NCBI RefSeq assembly: GCF_964355755.1
Contig: NC_092673.1
Span: forward strand, 1,555,001-1,619,000
Origin: Antedon mediterranea
Taxonomy: Eukaryota; Echinodermata; Crinoidea; Comatulida; Antedonidae
Direction: 5' to 3'
DNA: 64,000 nt
The notes below the pieces were generated by a model. That model was not told the origin of the DNA. It did not search any database and saw only the letters and a list, made by a program, of their open reading frames with translations. Within the stretch, counting starts at the first letter, position 1, and every line of letters begins with the position of its first letter. The position numbers and the translations under genes are program-made. Below are positions 28,190 to 41,206 of this stretch, piece after piece.

Positions 28190-31100
28190 GAGAGCCTCAT
28201 TTACAACAATTTTTGGGATTTTTCTTTGAAATATTATGAATTGCATTATAGCAAGTTCAAGCATAGTGGTATTAGTTGTTAACTAAACGATAATCTCACC
28301 ATTAAATTGTGATGTAAAGGATTAATATATTAGTAATACATTTGCATATATTACACATTTATGGAATAACCAGCACAAGAAAAAAAAAGAAAATAAAAGT
28401 ATATGCATGGAATTTTAAACCAGAAATATGATTGTATGTAGCACTGTTAATACCTGTAATACGCCATAGTAGTTTACAGTTAAGAACATAGAAAACGTAA
28501 TACTTCTATGTAAGGCATAGATAGTATATATTAATCAACTGCTTGTAAGGAATATGTTATCACAAATTATCTATCTGGTTTATAATAAATAAAAATTAAG
28601 CGATTGTAATATTTTAAAGAAGAATGAGACAATGCTGCCTACGAAGCAGAATTAATTACTCGGGCAGATTCGATCAAATAAATTTATATTTTTTGAACTA
28701 ACATTAGGCCTAGTGACTGGTTTTGCATGTGTTTAGAGGTTATATAACAGTATTTATTCAGTTGTTTTTAATTAGTAATTTGCAATATGTATCTATAGGT
28801 TTAGAAATTTGACTGAGATGGTTCAAATACTTTGCCGTGTATTCTGCAACTCTTACTGCTATCGATAGTCTGGGAATGCAAATAAATATTTAGAATATCT
28901 CCTACAAGTATCGTAGGTTTTATATCTTCTTCAATGAGAAGAATACAATTAGTAGAAAAAAACAGATTTTGCAATGAAAAAATGTGGAATATTTTTGTGA
29001 AATTTGAAAACTTCATTGGAATTCGATGAGATAAAAAAATGTTATATTAAAGAATGTAATTATCGAATTTGACAAAAATGTTCTACTAAAAAAAAATCAA
29101 ATAGAAGTGTTTATTTTGCTGCTAGTGTCTTTGTAGCTACCTCATTACTAACAAAATAGTGTGATTAATTAAAATGAATTAATTACAATGAATTAATATG
29201 GGTTTACTGGAAGGAACACTAAAATGTACAAATTGTGCTATTTGCCATCTTGCTTTATTATGTTCACTGGGATTATCTATTTACACTACAGTAATATATA
29301 TGCTATTTACACTCCAGTGACATTGGAGGCTATTTATACTCAAATGTCACTTATGCTATTTAGTTTAGCTAAATCAGAAAATGTGCCTTTATAATAATTT
29401 AATTGATTAATTGATGAATGTATTTGTCTCGTTAATTCATCAGTTTTATATTTTTTATTTTGTAATGTTTCTTTAAAATATATGAAATATTTCAACCTTG
29501 TATCAACAGATACACTGAAAATATTAATTTTTTTGATATTTATTCAAGTTTAATCAAAATATGACAATTCAACTTGTTTTAACCATAACCTAACAGTTAC
29601 GTACGTATATGTTATAACTTAAACTCAAAATAATCATTAATAAGTTGGTGATCAGTGTTTTCTATATCCACGTCACTTGATAGCGCTATACCTTTGTTAC
29701 TTGCAATTGTCAACATATTAATGTCAGTTATGTTTTACTTGGTCATGTTTAGTGGACTTTGTTCTCTTTGGTTTTAAGAAATACATATTCAAATGATTCA
29801 GTCATAGTTTAGCTTGGTTTGTCGGTTGTTATACCAATTAAAGGATGTACTGTCTCAATACTAATCAGGTACAGACATGTCAGTATAGATAGTCAATATG
29901 CAACGTGTACTACTTGTGATTCTGTATGTCTGCATTACTCGAGCGATCTCTGAAGGTGTGCGCCCTCTAGCGCTCTGCATTTGACAGTTTGCGGTTTGGT
30001 CGTTTTGAGCTCAAAATAGAGTTAGGCATTGGTTGATATCTAGATGTAGAAAAATAAAACAGAATTATGCGTGATCAGCTAGTTTAGTAAACAAAGGCAA
30101 AATATACGAGCTTAACATAATTAATATATCAATATTTATGCCGAAGCATGCAGTTATTCAAATGGTCATTATTATTCAAAGTACTTGTGAAATATAGCTG
30201 AGAAATGTTGTGCGGTGCTCAGTTTTAGAGAGGGCCTTTTACTTGCGTCTGTATTGTATGAGAACGTTATTCTTGTCGTGTTGAAACTGCCGGTTATATA
30301 GCTAATATCTATAAGGACGGTTTTGTCGAGTAGGTGTCGTTTACTATCAAACCCTATGCACTCTACTTCTTGAAAAATGCTTTAGTTAACGAAGGCAGCC
30401 AAGAAACAGCTCTGATTTTTTTTTTTTTCAGTCTTTATTGACTATTAAAAAATTAGCATATGATCATAATTTTTTCCCAACTTAAATTATTAATTGGCTC
30501 TACTCAATGCTTATATTGTATACAAGCTTATAATAACCAAGACATAATAAAGGAAATAAAAACAAGTATGTTTTTTATGTAAAAACAATTTTACCATTTA
30601 TCCGTCATTCTTGGTAAAAATTAAGCTTTACTACTAGATCTTATTACTTAATTAATCTTAATTAGTTTTAAGCATTGGGTGAGTTTTTAGCAATAATTGC
30701 TTAGCTGTTTTGGGGAAATTGTTAGACTTGTTATTATCTATATCTATATACTTGCATTCCATCTATTTTATATTCATTGTTACGTAATATTATTACAAAA
30801 TACCTTCTTACGTTTACTTTTGTTATTGCATTTTAAATGTTTACAAATCATTCTTCTTAAAATATATTTTTTCGGGGTTTTGCTTTTAAAATATTTTTTT
30901 AATATTATTGCAATTGAGAATTATAGTATTTTCTTTGAATTTCTTTTACATACATTGTTGACGAACATAATGAAGGCTGGTTGTTGAGTGAGTTTACCTA
31001 AACGCACTTACCCAGTCGAGATTCCACTCAACTTTTAAGTCAATCCCTTAGATTAATTTCGTTACATGCAAATAGTTTTTTTCCAAACTTAGTAATTTCT

Positions 31101-33235
31101 CAGGAATAAATTTTAAGGGGTATTTTTAAGCGTCATATTGTGTATGTTGGGTTTAATTTGAATTTATTTCTGTATTTTGCTTACTCTTAATGTTTAGCAA
31201 ATGCCTGTATTGTTGTCGGCTGTGTAATGTTAATCATTTTCATCTCTCACCATGCTGCTTTTATCTTTATGTATGTTAACAAAAATCCAAAGAATTGTTA
31301 TTGCACCAAATTGACTAACCGTTTGTTTGTGATAGGGGAATAGTGTTAGCTTGTAGGATTTAAAATAGTTAAATATATAACATGTTAGTTTGCAGGGTAA
31401 AGGACCAAGTATTGCTCGTTTATGGTATTGGTATTTTTAATAGATTTGCTTGAGTTGCATTTTGGACAATCACATCTGTAATTTTGGGGTTTGTTATTAA
31501 GTAAATTTAAAAATGTACATCGTTCTTATTCTAGATTAAATGGACAGGCATTGTAGACTTAACATGTAAATAAAGTATATGGATATTAATTATACTTTAG
31601 ATATGTACGCGTTACTTAGACCTAAAGACGTTATACTAAGAATATATGAAGTTAACAATTGACGATTTAAAATAATTGACAGGTAAAACATTAATTTGCT
31701 GTTAGTGTCATTTAAATTCAGTTAAATAACACTTGTATAAGTCTGATTACTTATTAAGTAAATTTATTTAACTATTTTTATTTTTTCTAATTTTGAATTA
31801 TGCAAATTAATTGGTATCGAATTGGTTATTATAATCTGATGCGTTTTGTTTTAGTATGCAACAAAAAATAATGCCCGTCAAATGTACGATTGGGAACAAT
31901 TATAATTATATTCTGCAAACCATACCTTGTCACGCCTACAATGGAATATGTATTCCCACGCCTTTATGCAAAGCATTTAGGTACAATTTTAGTTTTAAAA
32001 TTAAATTTGCTAAGGTCTTTATTTTCACTACTACTAGCGTAAGGGTAATTTAAACCCAGTATATACCTTGATTTTGTTTATTCATTTGCTGGCCTAGTTT
32101 TGTTCCATTCAATAGAATGAGTGTAAGCTTGGTTTTTTTTTATTAACGTGGTGCTTATGATGTAATGTGGGTGCATATTAAACCCTCTTTGCTATTTTTA
32201 TTTTAACAATTCATTTTTTGTTGCTTTTTTAACTGTTGATCAGTTTTAATACGTACCGGATGAGTGAAATCAGTTGCTAATAATTGCTTTGCGTTTTTGT
32301 TTTTTTTATTATGCTGTTCATTACTTCCTGATTTAAATGTTTGCTTCCATATAACAGCTATCTTTTGTTGATCAGATAATATTATTGGTAATTGTTTATA
32401 TGCCCTCTTTTATTAACATATGGGAATATTATTGCTTATTACACATCCTGCCTGCCATAGAGTTTCACAAGATATGTATGTGATGGGTTCATTATTATTC
32501 AATTAGCATTTAGAATGTTGTCGTGTAAAGACCATAAAATAATAATAAGTATTTATTATATCTTCCAGCTTGTCTATTTTTTAAATCAATGTTTTTTTAA
32601 ATTATTTTGGCTTCTAGAATAAAAGGGCGCCCTCTATAGGCATTTAACTTTTCAACGAGTTTTGTGTGGCTTAAATTAAAAATCATTTATGTGTATGCTA
32701 TTCATTCCACACAATCCTTAACACTATATGTTTATTTAGTTTGTGCTTATCATTACAATTAATATTACTACTATTATTATTAATATGATCATTGTTTTTA
32801 TTAAATAATAATATGGATGTTATAACGGAGAAGATGATGACTGTAATTGTAGATTTTTAAGTATCTTGGAGTTGGTGTGTGTGTGCTTCATGCAGTTTTT
32901 TGTACTATGGTCGTAATCTAACAGCCCGGAAAGCAGATAATAACACTGCATTAAAAGCATACTTGAGTCCGTGTCTTATTCTGTTATTTGTTTGTTTGAT
33001 CAAGGCACAGGACCCCTGCCCATTCTTAACACGTGGAAAAACATATGTACTGTACATAAACATATTCAATGAATCCCTCCAATAATTACGCAACATATGG
33101 CAATATTTTGCCATTTATATGTATACCGACATGGCAACATATACACGCGTACTGCTCGGTTGATTTTTCGAAGAATTCCTGAACATCACCCAGGAGTTAT
33201 TGCAAAGAACATGCATATTTGACCCTCTTATATTT
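28190..33235. other. Convergent intergenic spacer, no gene recognised
   Basis: Between the RNF38/44 and HOGA1 3' ends. AT-rich, short frames only. Contains two GCGCCCTCTA motifs (29960-29969, 32627-32636). Confidence 0.6.
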
Positions 33236-34390
33236 CGCCATATATGATGATGATTACGCTACATGTGACCATATTTATGACTGTATATGATGATGATTAC
33301 GCTACATATGACCATATATGATGATGATTACGCTACATATGATCATATATGATGATGATTACGCTACATATGACCATATGATGATGATTACGCCACATAT
33401 GACCATATATGATGATGATTACACTACATATGACCATATATGATGATGATTACGCTACATATGACCATATATGATGATTACGCTACATATGACCATATTT
33501 ATGACTGTATATGATGATTACGCTACATATGACCATATATGATGATGATTACGCTACATATGACAATATTTATGACTGTATATGTTGATGATTACGCTAC
33601 GTATGACCATATGATGATGATTACGCCACATATGACCATATATATGACTGTATATGATGATGATTACGCAACATATGGCCATATATGATGATGATTACGC
33701 AACATATGGCCGTATATATGACTGTATATGATGATGATTACGCCACATATGACCATATTTATGAATGTATATGATGATGATTACGCCACATATGACCATA
33801 TGATAATGATTACGCTACATATGGCCGTATATATGACTGTATATGATGATGATTACGCCACATATGACCATATTTATGAATGTATATGATGATTACGCCA
33901 CATATGACCATATGATAATGATTACGCTACATACGCTACATTACGTCATATATGATGATGATTATGCTACATATGGCCATATATATGACTGTATATGATG
34001 ATGATTACGCAACATATGGCCATATATGATGATGATTACGCAACATATGGCCGTATATATGACTGTATATGATGATGATTACGCTACATATGGCCATATA
34101 TGATGATTACGCTACATATGGCCATATATGATGATGATTACGCTACATATGGCCATATATGACCAAGATGATTACGCTACATATGGCCGTATATGATGAT
34201 GATTACGCTACATATGGCCATATATGACCAAGATGATTATGCAACACATTGCCCGTATATGGTTATATGCAACACATGGCCATGTATGACCATGATGATT
34301 ATGATTATTTAACATATAGCCATATATCATAAAAATGCAACATACTGTATGGACATATGACCACACTGACATGGCATATATGACTATATA
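33236..34390. repeat. Satellite-like array, basic unit about 31 bp
   Basis: Units of the form GATGATGATTACGCTACATA then TGACCATAT, with insertions of TTATGACTGTAT, over 1.15 kb; degenerates after 34200. Confidence 0.92.
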
Positions 34391-34743
34391 TGGCAATTTA
34401 ATATACGCATACCGATTTTTAATTTAAATAACTGAATGTGTTGTAATTAAAATTATCAAAATAAAAGAACAGTGTTGATTATATATATTTTATTATATTT
34501 ACTGTCATTTAAAACTGTCTATATAAAAAAAGGGGAAAATGTTTAAAACATAATACTGTAAAATAAAAGAAACTTGTGGGAACTGCAAACTATGTGACCA
34601 ATCATGTGAAACAAGATTCTACACAGTAAAGTAAAAGGAAAGATTTACTTAAATAAAAAACTTAAATTTATCTCTTTCAATGTGATAGTAAACTGGAAAA
34701 CCCTTTTAGTGACAATTATTTGTTCATAAAAAGGTGCACTTGT

Positions 34744-34846
34744 TCACAAGCCACTAGTAACACGCCTTAGCCACTAGTAACACGCCTTAGCCACTAGTAA
34801 CAAGCCTTAGCCACTAGTAACACGCCTTAGCCACTAGTAACACATG
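34744..34846. repeat. 21-bp tandem repeat, 5 copies
   Basis: Unit GCCACTAGTAACACGCCTTA plus G. Confidence 0.93.
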
Positions 34847-35532
34847 CCTTTTATGATAGGTCAGTGTACCTCCTTCACTGCTAAGTTACTAACAATTTAA
34901 TATTACTAGTAGTAGGCTTATGTTAAAATAAATGATGAAATACTGTTAGTACAATGATTTAAATATTAAATAGCGATAGCGAGGCTTTTTTTTAGGAAGG
35001 TAGATGAAGGAGATATTTATTTTATTAACCCTCGTTTACTTTCATTAATAGAATATGTCTATAATAATAATAAAGTTAAATTTGATACAGTACAAAACAA
35101 TCAACAGAAAAGGATAAAAACCAAAAAGTAAATGTTTATCTCAAACAGTATAAAGCCTTTTTGTTCAAGTTTTTCTATGAGACAAAATTTATAAATATGT
35201 TTAGTAGAAAACATAGGCAAGTAACAACCCAAGACAACCCAGTACAAGATATTGCGATTTCACTAGAATCACACTTAGGACAATGTTCCCATCTCATATG
35301 GGAGCCGCAAATTGGCTGTGCTCCTATTCAGTCACACACCATATCTTGAGCTATGCGTATCATCATCATTAATTTCAATGGCATTCTCAAAATAGAATTA
35401 TTCTACAAAAACTGGCCTATATTGACAAAATATTTATGTTTTATATGGTTCAAAATATTGAAAAAAAAAGGTTATTTTATACGCTAAAAATGTCCTTGTT
35501 CTGTTGTCCCTTAGTACACACTTTGGTATTTA

Positions 35533-35682
35533 TTAAAGAAAGCCATTCTCTGTGAAGGAAGCCTTCACAAGTTTTTCTTGATCACTTGTAAGTGATTGAA
35601 GCGGTGATCGTGTTGGGCCACCATAATATCCGAACCATTCCATAGATTTCTTCAACCCAGGAACATTAAACATTCTAGTAAC
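35533..35682 (-). CDS. HOGA1: HOGA1 exon 7 and stop
   Basis: Encodes VTRMFNVPGLKKSMEWFGYY through FTENGFL and TAA, matching the human C terminus IPGLKKIMDWFGYYGGP...NGWL. An AATAAA hexamer overlaps the stop; better-placed TTTATT (minus AATAAA) hexamers lie at 35016-35026. Confidence 0.94.
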   Translation of the reverse strand, partial: VTRMFNVPGLKKSMEWFGYYGGPTRSPLQSLTSDQEKLVKASFTENGFL

Positions 35683-38600
35683 CTGAAAAAGTTAGAATAA
35701 TTATTTAAATTGTATAATACTTGATTGTTTGATTTGCAGACGAAAAGAATTGCACACTAGTTCTATAACACCATAGAATAATGTAATACAGTGTAATGAG
35801 TGAGAGAGAGCCGAACCATAGCCTTACATCGGCAAAGGTTAGAGGCTCACTAGCTCCAAGGTTATTGTGGTAGTCGAGTCAGTATACATTGCTCATGTGC
35901 ACTTTAAAGAACCTAGTACATAAGACGAGTAGGGGGTTAACCCAGTGTACTAGTTCACACACAGCCACTGTTTCGTGGACAGATGAAAGAGATCCTGTAA
36001 GTGGCTGCACTGACATGACGTGACCCTTAGGAAAGAAACATGTAGTTGAAAAGTGTAACATCTAAGTCCACATTGCCATGAGCAAATGATCCATTCGTTG
36101 GAATTCGGCGGTATATAGGAATTTGTATATTATTATCAATATGTGCACTATAGCAATATTAGTGCATATTGAATTCATTCATTTATCCATTGACAATGAA
36201 AGTATTTCCATTTATTAATGTCAATTGCATCAATACAACAGACATTGTGTTGCTTTCAGAAACAAATATACATACAAATATAAATGATGTAAAGTCAAGT
36301 ACAATTCTTTCAATAAATTCATTCTCCTACATTTTGTTCAACAACGTTCAGTGCCCTAATATCAGCTTAATATAGAAACTGTCTTGTTGGGCTACAGTAT
36401 AGCATATATTATATACACTGTAATATGATTCTGAAGCGTCAAAATTTTGGGTGATGATGTTTTTTTGTTCCACACCACCACTAGAGTTAAGGAAATAGCT
36501 CATTTAAATTAATACTTACTGCTGCATTGGGTGCAATGATACGATGCTGTAGGCTGAGGGCTTCTTTTGTTTTTCCATCTTTAAACAACTGATCCAGTTG
36601 ACACATTTCAGAACCTAAAACGTTAGCTACGGCGGCTATTGCACCTACAGCACCTGAAAAGAAAAGTTAAAGTCGAGACGAGTGAGTGTACAGAGTTTAA
36701 AAGCATGCATTTTTGCTCGGCATGCTCAACTATGAATTGATCAGATTAACAATGGGAGTAATCCCTTCTCTAAATATCTTTCCAAAGATATTTTGCTGCA
36801 ATGGGTTATGAAGCATTTTTACTTACCGACAGTACGTGCAGATAGGAAGAAGCCACCTGAACCAGCTAACACACTGAAATCATGCTGTTTTGTTTTATGA
36901 ACCATTAAACCAATTTTAGCTACCTGTAAATATTAATGTTTATAACCATAATCATAATGCCAGATTAAGCTAGCAAATAAAGGTGAATCACCAGAAAGGT
37001 GTTACTTTACATCCTTTCTTTCGGTTTTCGTATCGTATTTAAAAAAACAAAAGTTGTCTTACATCGCCACCGCTTTCTTTAACTCCAATGATGTTTGGAT
37101 GTTCAGCTAATTTGCATATGACCTCTGTACTCAGGTCAATCCCAGTATTTGCTGGCACGCTATATAAAATAATAGGCACAGGGCTATGATCTGCAACCTG
37201 AAAAAATAGTACTGTATGATAAAATGTAAATTGTGACACATGATTGGTTCTTGGGTCTTTATGTTTATTCCTTTAGGCGATTGTCCACTAGGCGAATTTG
37301 TTGGCGCAAGAAGATGGACACACGAATACGCATGTGTATAGCTAACACTTTCGATGCACGCAAACAAATTCGCCTAGTGAAAAATCAGCTTTAAGTGCGT
37401 GTTTATATTTAGTTATCCGCACTTGGCGGATAACTCCTTGTTATTGTATGGGATCAATATTTTTTTCTGTATTATTCTTCTTTCTTTCTCGCTATTTTTG
37501 TGTAGAGCGTTTCTCTAAAATGTGTAAACATAACATTTCATAACTTTGACAACATGTGGGCATTTACGTGAACTTGTGCACCTCCTATTTTTTAATGACG
37601 TCAGAGTTGTGCAATGTGACTTACGTGCGATTTATGAATTTCGCGTATTTAACATAGATCGAAAACCATAAAAGATTTTAAACTGAAACTTTGCAAAAGT
37701 TTAATTTGTGTCATGCGCTAACTTCTTGTGAAAAAAAATTGCGTGTTTTAGACAAAGTTACGCGTGCACGCGCATTTAAAATTTTAAAATGCGCAAAATT
37801 AATTTCTATTCAATTTTCTACGAGTTTCATGTCATTTTAAGCATGTCAAAAATTCCCACGCGTGCGCAAATTTTTACGTGTGTGGTGCGCACGTAGCATT
37901 AAAAACATATTTTTTTCGCATGATTTATATTTGTCCAGCCTTTTCTAGTAATTTTACCAACTTTTAAACAATTTCGACTTAAAGTTACGTCATACGAGCA
38001 CGTCGAATTGGACAATTTGCGCGCGTTTTTGATGAAAAAGTTCAAAAATTTGTCAAAATTATGCCTTTTTTTAAACAGTCATAATTTCTAAACTACACGA
38101 TCAACTTTTTGTGGATGACAAATTCTGGAAGTTGATGAGTTGTAGATATCGGATCATGTATTTTTATGGCTAACCGGACATTGTGACGTCATCGTATGGC
38201 CACGTGAATATAAAATTTAGGATTGTTGTATCTTTCGTCATAGCTCATCACATTTAGTAGAACGCATCGCCACTTATCAGTTTTCCATTTTCACGCCGAT
38301 TTTGATTTTGTCTAGGTAAATCAACTATCTTTCGCACAAGTTAAAAATATTTAAATTTTTATGAGGTCATCATGCCTAAAAATTTTAATTACGTGGGTCA
38401 TTAATTTCATCTTTACAGTAAATTTTTATCTGTTGTAGCTCGTAAGAATAAAATGTGATAATCACGATTAAAACATTTTCTGGAAGCTATTGGATTGTAG
38501 ATACGAAATCCTGTGAACATTTTGCCAATCGCATGTTGTGACGTCATCATATGGCCAGTTAAATAAAAAATGTCGTATTTTCATATTTTGCGTCATCATT

Positions 38601-40625
38601 CATTACATTTAAAAGAACGCGCATCAATATTTCACGTATTCGAATTTCTTCTACACGTTAATATGTTGTTACTGAGATAATTTCCTCCCGAAATTGCTAT
38701 CTTAGTGTTTCATTTTGATACCGTAACCATGTTACAAATTTGAATAAATTGCGGGTTCCGTAATTTCACCTATTCTACACTGTATGTAATATGTATACAG
38801 ATTATACTGTTTGCATGTATATACTATATGACACAAAATAGACTGAATTCAGCACTAAAAACGTATGATATTCTTCAGTTCAGGTCATAATGCCATAATC
38901 TTTATCTGTGTGCAATATTCCAACGTATGACGTGCACGTGGCGTTTGTCGTGCGGATAACTAACTCGTCAAAGTGACGAGTTTCATGTCTAGTTTGTTTT
39001 TATGTTGGTGTCTACAATATCAAACTAGTTTGACACAAAAGTGCGTTTCATATGGTAGTGATATGAAATCATCGTGTCCTATCCATATATTATGGGAACA
39101 TACATATTTTTGTCACATAAAGTTTGATAGTGTAGACAGTTTAATAATTTAACCTTATGTACGTACTAATGTTTGGTCCTTATCCTAAATATATCTAAAT
39201 ATGCCCATTAAGCTCTGTCTACACGACCATATTTGGGAATGTCACTACCATATTTGGGCATATCACACTAGTTTGATAATAATGTAGACAAAGTCCCATT
39301 TGATTATCAAGATATGTTAAGACTTTTGATTTTGAATACCTTTGTATAATGTTGTAGCATAGCTGGATTGCTCATTCCACTTTTATAAAAGCAAGGAGTT
39401 ATCACCAACAATGCATCAGCACCGGCAGAAGCCATTTCATTGGATAGCTGTATCGTATCTCTTGTGGCTACAAAATATTCAAATACACACAAACAAAAAC
39501 TGTAAATTAAAAATAAGATATATAACCGGATTGAGTTTTATTTATTTTAAGATTTTTTAAAACAATCAAATAAATAGAAATTTTGAATTAACATGAATAA
39601 ATATGATACAAAAAAAAAACAAGATCTGACATGAAAAAGTTTCCAATTTTGATTTATTTTTTCTTCTTCACCTATCTGCACCAATTGATGTAACATAATT
39701 GATGTCATATAAGCTATATTTAGCTTTCTAACCGACCCATAACATCAAGCAAGTATCAAGCAAGTATAACAATTGTGTCAAAGATAGGACAACACATAAA
39801 AATAAAAACCAATTTTTTTTAATGAAAAATGTTTCAATAATGTTACAGAACAGAAATATACTAACATTCACAGCCAGAGCCTGCAATGATCACTTTATCG
39901 TCTGTAGCAAACTTCTTAACATGTTTTAGTATTTCAACACGTTCCTCCTTTGAAAGGTATGCAAATTCACCATTTGATCCATGCACTGCATAACCTACAA
40001 ACACAGTTTGTCCCAAATAAAAGTTTAATAATATTATCATATTTAAATAAAATGTTTTTGTTGTAAATTACAGGTTGACTAATAATGGAACTGTGGGTTC
40101 ATTTATAGTTTGAGCTAAAGTGACACATTAAATGGACAGGCAATGTCAACATTTGCCAGTTGCGTTTTGTCTCATTTGGCGTTCCATAAATATATTATAG
40201 TATTAAGGTACCGTACTCCATATAAAAAAAAAAAATTATCATAGAAAAACGTGCACTTGTTATTCATTTGAACTGTGAGGCTGTGATAATTGAAAAAACT
40301 TAATCATGGGCTGGTAGGCCAGCCAAGACAATTCCTTGAGCTGCTAGCCTAGGCCTAGTCTATATGTTTACGCAAAAGAGGTACGGGAACTTATCAGTTA
40401 GCAGACTACACTAGGCCTAGATCATGCGCGCCTACCTTTGAACGGTATGCTATTCCAGCGGCGAATGTTCTCTTCGAGGTAGTCATACCGTATGCTTTCA
40501 TCGGTATCAAAAGGGGTGACTATTGGTGGGAAAATACCAGATATATCTACATTTTTGGAAGCTGTTACCAGAGTTCTGGAATTGCTATAAACTATAATCG
40601 ATCTTTGAACTCCAATACGCCACAT
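35533..40625 (-). CDS. HOGA1: 4-hydroxy-2-oxoglutarate aldolase, mitochondrial
   Basis: Seven exons join in frame (40625-40436, 39994-39866, 39467-39340, 37197-37063, 36923-36827, 36653-36520, 35682-35533), 320 aa against about 327 in human. The enzyme cleaves 4-hydroxy-2-oxoglutarate to pyruvate and glyoxylate at the end of hydroxyproline breakdown in mitochondria. It is a class I aldolase of the DHDPS/NAL family with a TIM barrel: GSNGEF (Ser70), LYSVPANTG (Tyr161), and Schiff-base Lys189 in GVKESGG, each offset by 7 from human Ser77, Tyr168 and Lys196. The start is the only in-frame ATG after an upstream TAG, and the Arg/Ser-rich first 22 residues look like a mitochondrial presequence. Odd point: residue 133 is Phe where human has Tyr140 (see findings). 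Confidence 0.96.
35820..36065. repeat. Possible dispersed-repeat remnant (HOGA1 intron)
   Basis: GC-richer stretch with GTGCACTTTAAAGAACCTAG; shares the inverse of the 25690 motif. No coding signature. Confidence 0.3.
36520..36653 (-). CDS. HOGA1: HOGA1 exon 6
   Basis: Encodes GAVGAIAAVANVLGSEMCQL and then LQHRIIAPNAA, matching GAVGGVCALANVLG and LQHRLIEPNAAV in human. Donor GTAAGT. Confidence 0.94.
36827..36923 (-). CDS. HOGA1: HOGA1 exon 5
   Basis: Encodes VAKIGLMVHKTKQHDFSVLA then GSGGFFLSARTV. It matches the VLAGSAGFLMASYALG region of human HOGA1. Donor GTAAGT. Confidence 0.93.
37063..37197 (-). CDS. HOGA1: HOGA1 exon 4 with Schiff-base lysine
   Basis: 45 codons, acceptor TTTTTTCAG, donor GTAAGA. 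Contains LYSVPANTGIDL (Tyr161) and HPNIIGVKESGGD with the catalytic Lys189. Confidence 0.96.
37271..37395. mobile_element. Small inverted-repeat element (family C)
   Basis: About 125 bp with imperfect terminal inverted repeats around CCACTAGGCGAATTTGTT and AACAAATTCGCCTAGTG. Lies in the HOGA1 intron between exon 4 and rolling-circle element 2. Confidence 0.6.
37405..38992 (+). mobile_element. Non-autonomous Helentron/Helitron-like element 2
   Basis: About 1.59 kb in the HOGA1 intron between exons 3 and 4. The 5' hairpin has arms AGTTATCCGC (37411-37420) and GCGGATAACT (37426-37435). The second arm recurs at 38952-38961, followed by hairpin AACTCGTCA-AAG-TGACGAGTT (38962-38982), 6 bases and CTAG (38989-38992). 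Interior blocks such as TGACGTCATCGTATGGCCA and the poly-pyrimidine CTTCTTTCT near the start are shared with element 1. No open reading frame of note. Confidence 0.7.
39006..39140 (+). mobile_element. Family A MITE, copy 5 (HOGA1 intron)
   Basis: GTCTACAATATCAAACTAG at the left and GTTTGATAGTGTAGACAG at the right. Sits 14 bp after the end of rolling-circle-like element 2. Confidence 0.75.
39209..39293 (-). mobile_element. Family A MITE, copy 6, truncated (HOGA1 intron)
   Basis: TTAAGCTCTGTCTACACGA at the left, CATATTTGGGCATATCAC inside, AATGTAGACAAAG at the right. Confidence 0.7.
39340..39467 (-). CDS. HOGA1: HOGA1 exon 3
   Basis: Encodes STRDTIQLSNEMASAGADAL and VITPCFYKSGM...HYTK, ending before GTATTC. 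The TPCFY motif carries Phe where human HOGA1 has TPCYY. Confidence 0.93.
39866..39994 (-). CDS. HOGA1: HOGA1 exon 2 with GSNGEF motif
   Basis: Acceptor TTTGTAG; encodes YAVHGSNGEFAYLSKEER through AGSGCE. Ser70 of GSNGEF corresponds to the catalytic-triad Ser77 of human HOGA1. Confidence 0.94.
40436..40625 (-). CDS. HOGA1: HOGA1 exon 1: presequence and start of barrel
   Basis: Starts MWRIGVQRSI and reaches NVDISGIFPPIVTPF, the conserved first strand of the DHDPS/NAL barrel. Donor AAAG|GTAGGC, phase 1. The frame stays open upstream to 40682 but without an ATG, so that part is 5' UTR. Confidence 0.93.
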
Positions 40626-40993
40626 TCTCTTTTCTGAAATGTTGCTGGAAAAAGATTTTACCCATCTCTTATGGAAAGCCAAACCCGCAAAAAACTACAA
40701 CAATATGCACTTCTTAAATTATATTGTACAGTACAATTAATAACAATATCGATCATTTATTGTATCGATCGATCAAAGTTGCATAAAATAAAACCTTCTT
40801 CCTCATAAACTTTTAATTCTAAATGTTATGTTAGTTTTATCTTAATCTCAGGTGGTCTAATTAATAATGTATTGTATTATTTTTTTATCGTGTTAAGTTA
40901 GCACGTTAAGCACTGGAAAAACCGACGCTGAGTAATAATAATATCGCATTCATGGTTTTCCCAAAGATATCAACTCTCTGGGTTTTCCACGTT
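40626..40993 (-). promoter_or_regulatory. 368-bp spacer: EFCAB9 3' UTR plus HOGA1 promoter/5' UTR
   Basis: Both neighbours run on the minus strand, so this short interval must end one transcript and start the next. It holds GATCGATCGATACAATAAAT-like sequence and no obvious TATA box at a set distance. Confidence 0.5.
40756..40761 (-). terminator. Candidate EFCAB9 polyadenylation signal inside the HOGA1 5' region
   Basis: AATAAA on the minus strand, about 235 bases after the EFCAB9 stop and about 130 bases before the HOGA1 ATG. It is the only AATAAA noticed between the two genes. Confidence 0.35.
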
Positions 40994-41206
40994 TTACATA
41001 ACATTGCATCGGTTAAAAGTGTCCACTACGCCCTCTATAAAATCACCACGGTAGTTTCCAGCTTCAATCAATGCCTGTTTTCGTTTTTGTTTTTCTTCAA
41101 TCAGTTGTTTTTGCTTCTCGATTTTCTCACGTTTTTGTCGATCTATCTCGTTTTGTCGATCAATACACGCCATTGCAAACATTTTAAATTCTTTGTAGTC
41201 AAGTGC
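40994..41206 (-). CDS. EFCAB9: EFCAB9 exon 4 and stop
   Basis: Acceptor TTTTTTTTACACAG. ALDYKEF completes the EF loop begun in exon 3; a charged helix (DRQKREKIEKQKQLIEEKQK) and FNRCNVM with TAA follow. Confidence 0.91.
   Translation of the reverse strand, partial: ALDYKEFKMFAMACIDRQNEIDRQKREKIEKQKQLIEEKQKRKQALIEAGNYRGDFIEGVVDTFNRCNVM

Noticed and set aside
33236-34390. Possible CRISPR array because of regular repeats
   Set aside because: No unique spacers; units are contiguous variants of one another in a eukaryotic spacer. The same applies to the other arrays in the window.
40626-40682. N-terminal extension of HOGA1 (AFHKRWVKSF...) from 40682
   Set aside because: The codon at 40682 is TTG, not ATG; the only in-frame ATG after the upstream TAG is at 40625, and the shorter protein fits the human length.
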